From: CAVQKZ01 sp963837325
GTDB lineage: Bacteria; Actinomycetota; Actinomycetes; Mycobacteriales; Jatrophihabitantaceae
DNA length: 64,000 nt
Direction of reading: 5' to 3'
NCBI GenBank assembly: GCA_963837325.1
Contig: CAWIMV010000002.1
Span: forward strand, 868,001-932,000
Shown: positions 34,236 through 42,399 of the stretch, in pieces
Position numbering within the stretch: position 1 is the first letter of the stretch
Layout of the letters: every line of letters begins with the position of its first letter
Notes under the pieces: generated by a model
Database searches by the model: none
What the model saw: only the letters and a program-made list of their open reading frames with translations
What the model was told of the DNA's origin: nothing
Translations under genes and position numbers: made by a program

Positions 34236-35132
34236 TCAGGCGGATGCGTAGCCAGGCAGGGCGAAGCGGCCGTCGGGCAACGGGTCGATCAGGCCGTCCA
34301 CGACCAGGCTGTCCAGGGCCCGGTCGCGCTGAATCGCATCCGCCCACGCCGCGTCCAGCAGCGGACGGCGCACCGGCTCTGGCGCGGCCCGCAGTACGTC
34401 CAGCAGCCGCCCGCGCACGTAGCGGTCGGTGCCGGCGTAGCGCTGCGACCGGGCAATCGGGCCGCTGTAGTCCGGGTAACCGGCCCGCCGCCAGGCGCAG
34501 CTGGCCGCGATCGGGCACTCGGCACAGCGCGGCGTGCGCGCGGTGCAGACCAGGGCACCGAGTTCCATCAGCGCGACGCTGAACCGCGCCGCCTCGGCCG
34601 GAGCCGACGGCAGCAGTGCGTCGACCGCGGCTAGGTCGCGGCCGGCCGACGGCGGCCCGGCGGCGCCGCGGCCCATGACCGCCCGGGCCACGACCCGACG
34701 CACGTTCGTGTCCACGACCGGCTGGCGCTGCCCGAACGCGAACGCAGCCACGGCCCGCGCGGTATAGGTCCCGATTCCCGGCAGGCTGAGCAGCGCGTCG
34801 ACGTCGGCCGGCACCGCGCCGTCGAAGCGGGCGACGAGTTCGCGGGCGCATTCGTGCAGCCGCAGCGCCCGGCGCGGGTAGCCGAGCTTTCCCCACATGC
34901 GCACCGCCTCGCCGGCCGGCTCGGCGGCCAGCGCCGCGGGCGTGGGCCACCGTCCGAGCCAGGCTTCGTAGCTGGGTAGCACCCGCGCGACCGGTGTCTG
35001 CTGCAGCATGATCTCGCTGACCAGCACTGCCCACGGGCTTACGCCGACCGCGCGCCATGGCAGGGTGCGGGCAGCCCGGGCGTACCAGTCGAGGACCGGG
35101 CCGGAGCTGTCTGCGGGCCGGGGGACGGACAT
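34236..35132 (-). CDS. mutY: A/G-specific adenine glycosylase
   Basis: Base-excision repair enzyme that removes adenine mispaired with 8-oxoguanine. 298 residues: catalytic Glu40 in SEIMLQQT, helix-hairpin-helix LLSLPGIGTYTARAVAAF at about 114-131 followed by catalytic Asp141 (VVDTNVRR), and the 4Fe-4S cysteines Cys196, 203, 206 and 212 with exact C-x6-C-x2-C-x5-C spacing. The C-terminal NUDIX-like 8-oxoG recognition domain of long MutY proteins is not evident; instead there is a short winged-helix-like end. Position next to clpC follows the M. tuberculosis order; the carbonic anhydrase gene (canB) found there is missing. Confidence 0.94.
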   Translation of the reverse strand: MSVPRPADSSGPVLDWYARAARTLPWRAVGVSPWAVLVSEIMLQQTPVARVLPSYEAWLGRWPTPAALAAEPAGEAVRMWGKLGYPRRALRLHECARELVARFDGAVPADVDALLSLPGIGTYTARAVAAFAFGQRQPVVDTNVRRVVARAVMGRGAAGPPSAGRDLAAVDALLPSAPAEAARFSVALMELGALVCTARTPRCAECPIAASCAWRRAGYPDYSGPIARSQRYAGTDRYVRGRLLDVLRAAPEPVRRPLLDAAWADAIQRDRALDSLVVDGLIDPLPDGRFALPGYASA

Positions 35133-35221
35133 GGTCTGGGCATTTTCGCATGGCGAGCGCGCCGGGCCTTCGCGCGCGCCGTCGCCAGCGCCGCAACCGC
35201 GGGAGATACCGTGACGAGGAC

Positions 35222-35872
35222 ATGTTGCACCCGATTGGATCTCGCCCGCCGGCCGTCTATTGGCGGCGTCGGCTCGTCCTGGTGGGCGCGCTGCTCGCCA
35301 TGATCGTGCTCACCGTATGGGTACTGCGACCCAACGGCGACAAGGGATCGGCGAGCCCGGCGCCGTCGTCCGGACCCCGGTCCTCGGCCAACCCACGACC
35401 GACGCCGACTACAGCCTCGTCCAGCCCGGCGCAGCGGTCGAGCGGGGCCAGTTCCGTCGCGCACTCCTCGGCCCCGACCGCACCGCCGAGATGTACACCG
35501 GCGGCGCTGAAGGTCGCGGCCGTCGTCGGCCAGCCGAGCTACCACGTCGGCCAGAAGCCGATGGTCCTGCTTCAAGTGACCAACATCGGCGCAGCGCCGT
35601 GCGTGCAGAACCTGGCCGACAGCCAGGTGGAACTGCGGGTCTACAACGGCGAGTCACGGGTCTGGGGCAGTCATGACTGCACGGTGGAACCCGGCACGGC
35701 CGATCGGACGCTGGCGGTCGGCCAGCCGGTTCGAGTGAGCGTCATCTGGTCCGGGCTGTCATCGCAACCGAAGTGCGCGGGCACCCGCCAGCGCGTCGGC
35801 GCCGGGGCGTACACGCTTTACGCGTTGCTGTCGGGACACCAGGGCTCGGCGGCCCAGTTCTCGATCAGCTGA
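35222..35872 (+). CDS. Single-pass membrane protein with an external beta-rich domain
   Basis: Unknown function, 216 residues. A membrane anchor at about 17-36 (LVLVGALLAMIVLTVWVL) after a basic N-terminus places the rest outside. Then comes a Ser/Pro/Ala-rich linker (about 40-85) and a C-terminal domain with two pairs of cysteines (CTPAAL, CVQNL, HDCTVE, KCAGT) and beta-rich motifs such as VGQKPMVLLQVTNIGAAPC and VRVSVIWSGL, resembling DUF4232-like extracellular domains. The ATG at 35222 follows gtgacgagg. Its place between mutY and disA equals Rv3587c of M. tuberculosis. Its stop is 4 bases from the convergent disA stop. Confidence 0.75.
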   Translation: MLHPIGSRPPAVYWRRRLVLVGALLAMIVLTVWVLRPNGDKGSASPAPSSGPRSSANPRPTPTTASSSPAQRSSGASSVAHSSAPTAPPRCTPAALKVAAVVGQPSYHVGQKPMVLLQVTNIGAAPCVQNLADSQVELRVYNGESRVWGSHDCTVEPGTADRTLAVGQPVRVSVIWSGLSSQPKCAGTRQRVGAGAYTLYALLSGHQGSAAQFSIS

Positions 35873-35876
35873 GCGG

Positions 35877-36956
35877 CTACGCGTACCGGTCGATGATCGA
35901 GACTTCGGCCAGCCGGGAGATCGCCTCGCGGACGGCCCGGGCCCGGCTTTCCCCGATGCCGTCGACGACCTGAAGATCCTCGGCCGACGCGGCCAGTAGC
36001 TTTTGCAGCCCGCCGAAATGCTCGACCACGCGCTCGAGCACGCCGCCGGGCATCCGTGGGACCCGGGCCAACAACCGGTGCCCGCGCGGGCTGGCGGCCG
36101 AATCCAGACCCTCGGGTGTGCCGGGCAGCCCCATCGCCCGAGCGACGAGCGTGAGGTCGAGCAGGTCCGTGGCCGAGAGCTCGGCCAGTTCGACCAGCAC
36201 CTGCTGAGGGTCACGCCCGCGACGCCCGGTGGGAACGTAGTCACGCGCGATGAGCTCGCGGTCGGCATCGACCCCGGCCATCAGCTCCTCGAGTTGCAGG
36301 GCCAGCAGCCGGCCGTCGCTGCCGAGCTCGACCACGTGCCCGGTGACCTCGTCGGCGATGCGGCGCACCATCTCCAGCCGCTGCGACACGATCGCAGCGT
36401 CACGCACGGTAACCAGGTCCTCGATTTCGAGGGCCGACAGCGCATTGGACACCTCGTCGAGGCGGGACTTGTACCGCTCGAGCGTCGCGATGGCCTGGTT
36501 GGCCCGGCCCAGCAGCTCGCCCACGCTTTCCAGCACGTAGCGCCGCTCGCCGAGGTAAAGGCTGATGATCCGCATCGATTGCGATACCGAGATCACCGGG
36601 AAGTTCGTCTGCAGGGCGACGCGCTGGGCGGTGCGGTGGCGGGTGCCGGACTCCTCGGTCGGAATCGCGGGGTCCGGCATGAGGTGGGTTGCGGCGCGCA
36701 CGATCCGGTCGCCGTCGCTGGTGAGCACGACCGCGCCGTCCATCTTGCAAAGCTCGCGCAGTCGGGTGGCGGAGAACTCGACGTCGAGGGGGAATCCGCC
36801 CGTGCACAGAGTTTCGACGGTGCGGTCCCAGCCGATGACGATCAGGGCGCCGGTGTTGCCCCGCAGAATTCGTTCCAGGCCGTCACGCAGCCAGGTACCC
36901 GGTGCGACCGTGGCGAGAATGCCGCGCAGCGAGTCGTCACGCTCAGTAGTCGGCAC
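35877..36956 (-). CDS. disA: DNA integrity scanning diadenylate cyclase
   Basis: Makes the second messenger c-di-AMP from two ATP and scans DNA for branched structures as an octamer. 359 residues: N-terminal DAC domain with the DGA motif at 73-75 and RHR at 106-108 (ESGTRHRTAQR), a helical spine (YKSRLDEVSNALSALEIEDL), and C-terminal helix-hairpin-helix DNA-binding domain (LLAASAEDLQVVDGIGESRA). The start is a GTG. It follows radA by 85 bases that contain two mutually exclusive hairpins. The radA-disA pairing is conserved in Gram-positive bacteria; RadA is reported to restrain DisA in Bacillus. Confidence 0.95.
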   Translation of the reverse strand: MPTTERDDSLRGILATVAPGTWLRDGLERILRGNTGALIVIGWDRTVETLCTGGFPLDVEFSATRLRELCKMDGAVVLTSDGDRIVRAATHLMPDPAIPTEESGTRHRTAQRVALQTNFPVISVSQSMRIISLYLGERRYVLESVGELLGRANQAIATLERYKSRLDEVSNALSALEIEDLVTVRDAAIVSQRLEMVRRIADEVTGHVVELGSDGRLLALQLEELMAGVDADRELIARDYVPTGRRGRDPQQVLVELAELSATDLLDLTLVARAMGLPGTPEGLDSAASPRGHRLLARVPRMPGGVLERVVEHFGGLQKLLAASAEDLQVVDGIGESRARAVREAISRLAEVSIIDRYA

Positions 36957-37004
36957 CTATCCCCCAGCTGGTCGTCTCGAATGCCAAGTGTATGGGCGAA
37001 AGTC

Positions 37005-37034
37005 ACAGAAATCCCGCCTGTTTCTGTCGCGGGA
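37005..37034 (-). promoter_or_regulatory. Two interleaved inverted repeats between radA and disA
   Basis: On the plus strand, ACAGAAA (37005-37011) pairs with TTTCTGT (37021-37027), while TCCCGC (37012-37017) pairs with GCGGGA (37029-37034). The two stems interleave and, with connecting segments of 0, 3 and 1 bases, can hardly form together. In the radA-disA transcript they would be alternative hairpins ahead of disA. Confidence 0.55.
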
Positions 37035-37041
37035 AGCCGAT

Positions 37042-38484
37042 TCAGGTGCCGCCGCGGATAGGCCGGAGTACCGGCCGGCGCTCAGTGACCGTCCGGCTGG
37101 CGAGGTTCTTGGCCGTCCCGATCGCCTCCTGCAGGGTGGCCACCGGCATTGTCCGGATGCCTTGACTGCCCGCTGGACTGACCGGTTCGCCCCGATGTGC
37201 ACCGGGGACGAGGGCGGTGGTGAAGCCGAGGCGGGCCGCTTCGGCCAGCCGCCGGTCGAGACCGCCGACGCGCCGCACGTCGCCCGAGAGCGACACCTCG
37301 CCGATGGCGCAGACCGTGGCCGGGATCGGCATGTCCCGCGCGGCCGAGGAGAGCGCAAGCAGGATGGCGAGGTCGACGGCGGGCTCATGGGCGGCGATCC
37401 CGCCGACGGTCGCGGCATAGACGTCCGATTGCGCGAGCGGTACGTCGCCGTGGCGCGACATCACCGCGATGAGCATCGCGACCCGGGCCGCGTCGACGTC
37501 GCTGACCGCGCGGCGGGGTGATCCGCCGCCATAGGCCGGGTTGACCAGGGCCTGGATCTCCGTGACGATCGGCCGCCGACCCTCCAGCGTGACCGTGACG
37601 CAGGTACCGGAGACGGCGACCTTGCGGTCGGACAGGAACAGTCCCGACGGGTCGGCGAGGCCGACGATGCCGTCCTCGCGCATCTCGAAACAGCCGACCT
37701 CGTCGGCCGCGCCGTACCGGTTCTTGGTCGCCCGGACCAACCGCAACGACGAGTGCCGGTCGCCCTCGAAGTGCAGCACGACGTCGACGAGATGTTCCAG
37801 GACCCGCGGGCCCGCGATCGCGCCGTCCTTGGTGACGTGCCCGACGAGCACGGTGGCGATACCGCGCGACTTGGCGACCGCGATGAGCGCGGCCGCGACC
37901 GCCCGGATCTGCGGAACGCCACCCGCCGCCCCGTCGCTGGCGTCTGTGGAGATCGTCTGCACCGAGTCGACGACGAGCAGGCCCGGGTCCACGGCGTCGA
38001 TATGGCTGAGCACGGCGCCGAGGTCGTTCTCGGCGGCAAGGAACAACCCGGGATGGACGCTGCCGGTGCGTTCGGCCCGCAGCCGGACCTGGGCCGCCGA
38101 TTCCTCGCCGGTGACGATCAGCGCGCGAGCGTCGCCGCCGGCCGCGAAACGATGGGCGACTTCAAGCAGCAGCGTCGACTTGCCGACCCCGGGCTCGCCG
38201 GCCAGCAGCACGACCGAGCCGGGCACCAACCCGCCGCCGAGCACCCGGTCGAGTTCGCTCACCCCGGTGGGACGGGCGCGGGCATCGTCTGGGTCGAGTT
38301 CGCCGATCGGCCGCGCCGCCTGGGTGACGGCGGCGGGCACGACCGCGCGGCGCGGCGCTGCGCCCAATTCGGTGACCGTGCCCCAGGCCTGGCACTCGGT
38401 ACACCGGCCGACCCAGCGAGGCGACCCGGCGCCGCACTCCGCGCAGCGAAAACCGGCCTTGCGCGCAGCGCTCGGTTTCGTCAC
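37042..38484 (-). CDS. radA: DNA repair protein RadA
   Basis: RecA-like ATPase that helps process branched recombination intermediates, 480 residues. Domains in order: C4 zinc finger (Cys14, 17, 28, 31), RecA core with Walker A GEPGVGKST at 96-104 and Walker B LLVVDSVQTI, the RadA-specific KNRYG (KNRFG in most relatives), and a C-terminal Lon-like domain (DLAILLALSSAARDMPIP, GEVSLSGDVRRVGGLDRRL). The ATG at 38484 fits. It is followed on the same strand by disA. Confidence 0.95.
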   Translation of the reverse strand: MTKPSAARKAGFRCAECGAGSPRWVGRCTECQAWGTVTELGAAPRRAVVPAAVTQAARPIGELDPDDARARPTGVSELDRVLGGGLVPGSVVLLAGEPGVGKSTLLLEVAHRFAAGGDARALIVTGEESAAQVRLRAERTGSVHPGLFLAAENDLGAVLSHIDAVDPGLLVVDSVQTISTDASDGAAGGVPQIRAVAAALIAVAKSRGIATVLVGHVTKDGAIAGPRVLEHLVDVVLHFEGDRHSSLRLVRATKNRYGAADEVGCFEMREDGIVGLADPSGLFLSDRKVAVSGTCVTVTLEGRRPIVTEIQALVNPAYGGGSPRRAVSDVDAARVAMLIAVMSRHGDVPLAQSDVYAATVGGIAAHEPAVDLAILLALSSAARDMPIPATVCAIGEVSLSGDVRRVGGLDRRLAEAARLGFTTALVPGAHRGEPVSPAGSQGIRTMPVATLQEAIGTAKNLASRTVTERRPVLRPIRGGT

Positions 38485-38519
38485 GCCGCGACGCTAGCGT
38501 CGGCGTCCGACAGTTCCGG

Positions 38520-39284
38520 TCAGCCGCCCTCGGTGCCGGAGCTGGGTTCGGGGACGACGATGCCGACCGACCCGGTGTGTTCGGTGAGCTGGACCGGCAC
38601 CGGGATGGTCACGCTGCCGGCGTTGGCGAAGTCGAACGTGATCGGCACGGACGGGCCGGGGAACAGGGACCGGTTCAGGACCAGATTGAGGATCGCGTCG
38701 GAGCGAGCGATGCCGATGGACAGCGTCTGACCGCCGGCGACATTCAGCGTCGGCGGTTTCGGCGCGGCACTGGTTGACGTCGAGGTCGAAACGCTGGCCG
38801 AGGCGCTGCTCGACGCCGAGCCAGAGCTGGAGGCCGTGCCAGTGCCCGACGCGGTGCCGGAGCCGGACGCGGTGCCGGTGGGCGATGCAGTGCCGGAGGC
38901 AGTAGTACTGCTCGAGGCGCTGGCACTCGACGGCGTCGGGATGGCCGCCGCACTTGCCTCCGCGCGCGTGTTGAACACCCGGACGGTCGACGCGGCCGGC
39001 GAGCTAACCCCGGTCAGCGTGTCGGCGCGGTTGCCGTTGTTGACGATGACGAGGTCAAGCTCGGCGACATCGCCGCGCGCGTAGGAGATCCCGTTCGGCG
39101 GCGCCTTGATCGCGACGGCCCGCAGCAGCATCGAACCGACGTGGCCGGAGTTTGCGTCTACTGCCGCTATCTCGTTCGCGGTCTGGGCCTCCTGCCCGGC
39201 CGCACAAGACGCGCAGAGCAGGGTCGCGCAGACGGCGACGAGCCCGATTCCCAGGCGCCGCCGGACGGCCGACTGTGCGTTCAC
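38520..39284 (-). CDS. LpqE-like lipoprotein
   Basis: Predicted lipoprotein of 254 residues at the place of M. tuberculosis lpqE (Rv3584). The signal peptide RRRLGIGLVAVCATLLCASC ends in a lipobox with the lipidated Cys about residue 26. The mature part has a beta-rich domain (VGSMLLRAVAIKAPPNGISY, LDLVIVNNGNRADTLTGV, then VPITFDFANAGSVTIPVPVQL) interrupted by about 60 residues of almost pure Ser/Ala/Thr/Gly. Metal-chaperone-like domains share this layout, but no Met/His ligand set is obvious. The GTG at 39284 is chosen over an ATG 27 bases earlier because GAGGGAG stands 5 bases before it. Confidence 0.78.
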   Translation of the reverse strand: MNAQSAVRRRLGIGLVAVCATLLCASCAAGQEAQTANEIAAVDANSGHVGSMLLRAVAIKAPPNGISYARGDVAELDLVIVNNGNRADTLTGVSSPAASTVRVFNTRAEASAAAIPTPSSASASSSTTASGTASPTGTASGSGTASGTGTASSSGSASSSASASVSTSTSTSAAPKPPTLNVAGGQTLSIGIARSDAILNLVLNRSLFPGPSVPITFDFANAGSVTIPVPVQLTEHTGSVGIVVPEPSSGTEGG

Positions 39285-39435
39285 GTCTACTCCCTCGACC
39301 CTTCCCGTCACAGGACAACGGGCGCCGTCCGGCCCGTCGCGGGCACCGGTCGGTGGTGACCAGACGACAGCGTAGCGAGCCGGATTCCGGCGGCTGCGGC
39401 GCGGTTGCCCGGCCGCCTTGGCGGACTCGACGGCG

Positions 39436-39459
39436 CGCTACATAAGCCTTATGGCAGCG
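39436..39459 (+). promoter_or_regulatory. Palindrome CATAAG-C-CTTATG upstream of carD
   Basis: A perfect 13-base palindrome (39441-39453) is extended by CGCT/AGCG outer arms with one- and two-base bulges. It lies about 80 bases before the carD ATG, within the divergent lipoprotein/carD region, and is AT-rich against its surroundings. An operator is plausible; the regulator is unknown. Confidence 0.4.
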
Positions 39460-39512
39460 GGGTATTCGAAACCATGCCCGAGTTGGCGTCGTCGCCCCGT
39501 GATATCCTGGAA

Positions 39513-39518
39513 AGAGCG
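39513..39518 (+). promoter_or_regulatory. Candidate carD -10 element TATCCT
   Basis: TATCCT preceded by TGA (extended -10 type) 16 bases before the carD start; gaaagggg at about 39518-39525 serves as ribosome site. No clear -35 box. Confidence 0.35.
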
Positions 39519-39534
39519 AAAGGGGCTCGAACAC

Positions 39535-40026
39535 ATGACTTTTAAGGTCGGCGAGACCGTTGTCTACCCCCATCATGGGGCCGCGTTGATCGAGGCCATC
39601 GAGGAGCGACTGCTCAAGGGTGTCCAGAAGACTTACCTGCGTCTGAAGGTCGCTCAGGGCGATCTGACCGTCCTGGTTCCGGCCGAGAACGCCGAGATTG
39701 TGGGCGTTCGCGACGTCGTGGGCCAGGAAGGGCTCGACCGCGTCTTCGACGTGCTCCGGGCGCCGCACACCGAAGAGCCGACGAACTGGTCGCGCCGCTA
39801 CAAGGCCAACGGCGAGAAGCTCGCGTCCGGTGACGTGAACAAGGTCGCCGAGGTTGTCCGCGATCTCTGGCGCCGCGACCGCGATCGTGGGCTGTCAGCC
39901 GGCGAGAAGCGGATGCTGGCCAAGGCCCGCCAGATCCTGGTCAGCGAGCTGGCGCTTGCCGAGGGAACCAACGAGGACAAGGCCGAGGTTGTGCTCGACG
40001 AGGTGCTCGCCGAGGCTGTGGCCTGA
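39535..40026 (+). CDS. carD: CarD-family RNA polymerase-binding transcription regulator
   Basis: Global regulator that binds the RNA polymerase beta subunit and stabilises open promoter complexes, notably at rRNA promoters. 163 residues: N-terminal polymerase-interacting Tudor-like domain (FKVGETVVYPHHGAALIEAI, TYLRLKVAQGDLTVLVPAEN) and helical C-terminal DNA-binding domain (EEPTNWSRRYKANGEKLASG, VAEVVRDLWRRDRDRGLSAG), whose Trp residues contact the bubble edge. The ATG at 39535 is chosen over open frame upstream because it gives the universal N-terminus. It starts the carD-ispD-ispF group, the M. tuberculosis order. Confidence 0.96.
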   Translation: MTFKVGETVVYPHHGAALIEAIEERLLKGVQKTYLRLKVAQGDLTVLVPAENAEIVGVRDVVGQEGLDRVFDVLRAPHTEEPTNWSRRYKANGEKLASGDVNKVAEVVRDLWRRDRDRGLSAGEKRMLAKARQILVSELALAEGTNEDKAEVVLDEVLAEAVA

Positions 40027-40043
40027 ACGAGGCTTCACCAACG

Positions 40044-40721
40044 ATGGCGGCGACCGGTCAACTGACCGTCGCCGCCATTCTTGTTGCCGCGGGCGCGGGC
40101 GAACGCCTCGGTGCCCGCGTCCCCAAGGCGTTCTGCCAGGTCGCGGGACGGACGCTGCTCGAACACGCCGCGGGCCGGTTCGCCGAGCACCCAGAGGTGC
40201 GGGATCTGGTCGTGGTGGCGCCCTCGGCCCTGGTGACCGCGGCCGGAGCGCTGGTTCCGGGCGCCGTCGTGGTCGCTGGGGGAACCACTCGGCAGCAATC
40301 TGTGGACCGCGGGCTGGCCGTACTGGCCGAGGACATCGACGCCGTGCTGGTGCACGACGTGGCCCGCCCGTTCGTGCCGGCCGAGGTCATCGGTCGGGTG
40401 ATCGCGGCGCTGGCGGCCGGCGCGGATGCGGTCGTACCGGGCGTAGCCGTCGTCGACACGGTCAAGCGCGTGGACTCCTCGCACACGGTCACCGAGACCG
40501 TCGACCGCGACTCGCTGCGGGCGGTGCAGACGCCCCAGGGTTTCCGCCGGTCGGTGCTGGCCGCGGCGCATGCGGCGTTTACGGGCGGCGCACTCACCGA
40601 CGACGCCGGTCTGGTCGAGGCGCACGGCGTGCGGGTGGTCGTGGTCGAGGGCGCGGCTGAGGCGTTCAAGATCACCCGGCCCTGGGATCTCGCGATTGCC
40701 GAGGTCGTGGCCGCGCAATGA
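40044..40721 (+). CDS. ispD: 2-C-methyl-D-erythritol 4-phosphate cytidylyltransferase
   Basis: Third step of the non-mevalonate isoprenoid pathway: MEP plus CTP to CDP-methylerythritol. 225 residues: CTP-binding start AAILVAAGAGERLGARVPKAF, GGTTRQQSVDRGLAVL, VLVHDVARPFVPAEVI, QTPQGFRRSVLAAAH with TDDAGLVE, and KITRPWDLAIAE near the end. It starts 17 bases after carD and its stop overlaps ispF (ATGA), so the three genes are one operon. Confidence 0.96.
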   Translation: MAATGQLTVAAILVAAGAGERLGARVPKAFCQVAGRTLLEHAAGRFAEHPEVRDLVVVAPSALVTAAGALVPGAVVVAGGTTRQQSVDRGLAVLAEDIDAVLVHDVARPFVPAEVIGRVIAALAAGADAVVPGVAVVDTVKRVDSSHTVTETVDRDSLRAVQTPQGFRRSVLAAAHAAFTGGALTDDAGLVEAHGVRVVVVEGAAEAFKITRPWDLAIAEVVAAQ

Positions 40722-41197
40722 CGCCTTACCGCACCGGCATCGGGATCGACGTCCATCCCGTCGAGGCCGGCCGGCCGTGCTGGCTGGCCGGGTTGCTCTG
40801 GCCCGGCGTCGATGGTTGTAGCGGCCATTCCGACGGGGATGTGGCCGCCCACGCGGCGTGCGACGCGCTGCTGTCCGCCGCGGGTCTGGGCGACTTGGGT
40901 GCGGTCTTCGGTACCGCCGACCCGACCTGGTCGAACGCCTCTGGCGTCGCCCTGCTGGCCGAGGCGGTTCGTCTGGTGCTCGCCGAGGGGTGGCAGGTCG
41001 GCAACGTGGCCGTGCAGGTGATCGGCAACGCGCCCAAGATCGGCCCGCGCCGAGCTGAGGCCGAATCGGTGCTCACCGCAGCGGTTGGTGGCGGGGTGTC
41101 GCTGAGCGCCACCACCACCGACGGCCTGGGCCTCACCGGCCGGGGCGAGGGCATCGCCGCCATCGCCACCGCCCTGCTCACCCGCTTCGTCGAGTGA
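40718..41197 (+). CDS. ispF: 2-C-methyl-D-erythritol 2,4-cyclodiphosphate synthase
   Basis: Fifth step of the same pathway, forming the cyclic diphosphate. 159 residues: zinc ligands in GIGIDVHPVE (Asp and His) and the His of GHSDGDVAAHA, DLGAVFGTADP, PKIGPRRAEAE and the end TTTDGLGLTGRGEGIAAIA. The IspF family signature is complete. The stop codon TGA lies inside the outer arm of the terminator hairpin at 41192-41258. Confidence 0.96.
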   Translation: MTPYRTGIGIDVHPVEAGRPCWLAGLLWPGVDGCSGHSDGDVAAHAACDALLSAAGLGDLGAVFGTADPTWSNASGVALLAEAVRLVLAEGWQVGNVAVQVIGNAPKIGPRRAEAESVLTAAVGGGVSLSATTTDGLGLTGRGEGIAAIATALLTRFVE

Positions 41198-41258
41198 CGT
41201 ATTGCCATGATCAGAGACGGCGGATTCCGCCGTCTCTGATCATGAAAGTACGTCACTC
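41192..41258. terminator. Two-tier hairpin between convergent ispF and PLP enzyme gene
   Basis: An inner perfect 18-bp stem (41206-41223 with 41227-41244, loop att) and an outer perfect 10-bp stem (GAGTGACGTA at 41192-41201 with its complement at 41249-41258), separated by 4-base internal loops (ttgc/aaag). The ispF stop falls in the left outer arm and the opposite gene's stop touches the right arm, so it serves both directions. Confidence 0.85.
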
Positions 41259-42378
41259 AAGGGTGGGTGAGGGCCTGGTCGAGGTCGGCCCAGAGGTCCT
41301 CGACGTGCTCGATGCCCACGGACAGCCGCAGCAGCGTCGGCGGGGTGCCGTGCTCGGCGTCCACCGCGTGGCGGGCCCGGCGCTCGATGAGCGACTCCAC
41401 GCCGCCGAGGCTGGTGGCGTGGCTGATCAGCCGGACGGCTTGGCACACCGCCTCAGCGTCGTCGGCGGTCCCGGCGACCTCGAAGGAGATCATCGCTCCG
41501 AAGCCCGAGTGCAGCCGGGTCGCGAGTTCGTGGCCGGGATCGGTCGCCAGGCCGGGGTAGCGCACCCGCGTGACGGCCGGATGGGCGGCCAGCCGGTTCG
41601 CCAGCTCACCGGCGTTCTCCTGGGCCCGCTCCAGCCGGACGGCCAGCGTGCGCAACCCCCGCAGGGCGAGGTAGGACTCGAGCGCCCCGGGCACCGCCCC
41701 GGTCAGATCGCGGCGCAGTTTGAGCGCCGCACCCAAGGGCTGCGAGCGCGTGACCAACACGCCCATGAGCAGGTCGGAGTGGCCGGAGAGGTATTTCGTC
41801 GCCGAATGCATGACGACGTCGGCGCCGTGCTCGAGCGGACGCACCACCAGCGGCGTCGAGAACGTCGAGTCGACGCAGACGATGGCGCCGGCGTCGTGGG
41901 CCGAGCTGGTCAGCGCAGGTAAGTCCACGACGCCCATCAGCGGGTTCGTCACCGACTCCAGCCACAGCAGATCGGCGCCGGGCAGGGCGGCCCGAACCGC
42001 GTTGGTATCGGTGATGTCGACCGCGCGCACCTGCATCCGGCCCATCTTCTGCTGCTCGTCGAAGAGGGTGACCGTCCCCGAATAGCCGGCGTTCGGCACC
42101 ACCGCGACGGCCCCGGCCGGCTGGCCCTCGGCCACGGCGGAAACCGCCGCCATGCCGCTGCCGAACGCGAGCGCCGCACCGCCCTCCAGCGCGCCGACCG
42201 CGTCCTCGAAGGCGCGGATGGTGTCGCTGCTGCCCTGCCGCAGGTAGAAGTTGTCGTCCGGCCCGTGCTGGAACGGCGCCGACAGCACGATCGGCGTGCT
42301 CAGCGGGGCGCGCGGCGTGCGCGGCGGCCGCCCGCTCGCGACGACGACGGATTCGGGGCGCAGCGGAACAGGGCTCAC
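41257..42378 (-). CDS. PLP-dependent Cys/Met metabolism enzyme (cystathionine gamma-synthase/lyase type)
   Basis: Fold-type I PLP enzyme of 373 residues acting in transsulfuration or related gamma-substitution/elimination. The PLP lysine is in HSATKYLSGHSDLLMG; upstream are LLWLESVTNPLMGVVDLPAL and CVDSTFSTPLVVRPLEHGADVV, all family hallmarks; the end has ISHATSLGGVESLIERR and LLRLSVGIEHVEDLWADL. The exact reaction (synthase, gamma-lyase, beta-lyase) cannot be fixed by eye. The start is GTG. It shares a 21-base divergent region with the F420-type oxidase gene, and a hairpin ends it. Confidence 0.88.
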   Translation of the reverse strand: MSPVPLRPESVVVASGRPPRTPRAPLSTPIVLSAPFQHGPDDNFYLRQGSSDTIRAFEDAVGALEGGAALAFGSGMAAVSAVAEGQPAGAVAVVPNAGYSGTVTLFDEQQKMGRMQVRAVDITDTNAVRAALPGADLLWLESVTNPLMGVVDLPALTSSAHDAGAIVCVDSTFSTPLVVRPLEHGADVVMHSATKYLSGHSDLLMGVLVTRSQPLGAALKLRRDLTGAVPGALESYLALRGLRTLAVRLERAQENAGELANRLAAHPAVTRVRYPGLATDPGHELATRLHSGFGAMISFEVAGTADDAEAVCQAVRLISHATSLGGVESLIERRARHAVDAEHGTPPTLLRLSVGIEHVEDLWADLDQALTHP

Positions 42379-42399
42379 CCAGCGGACGTTATCGTCACC

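Noticed and set aside
37005..37034. H-type pseudoknot reading of the radA-disA repeats
   Set aside because: Loops of 0 and 1 bases cannot span stems of 6-7 bp, so alternative hairpins are the better reading.
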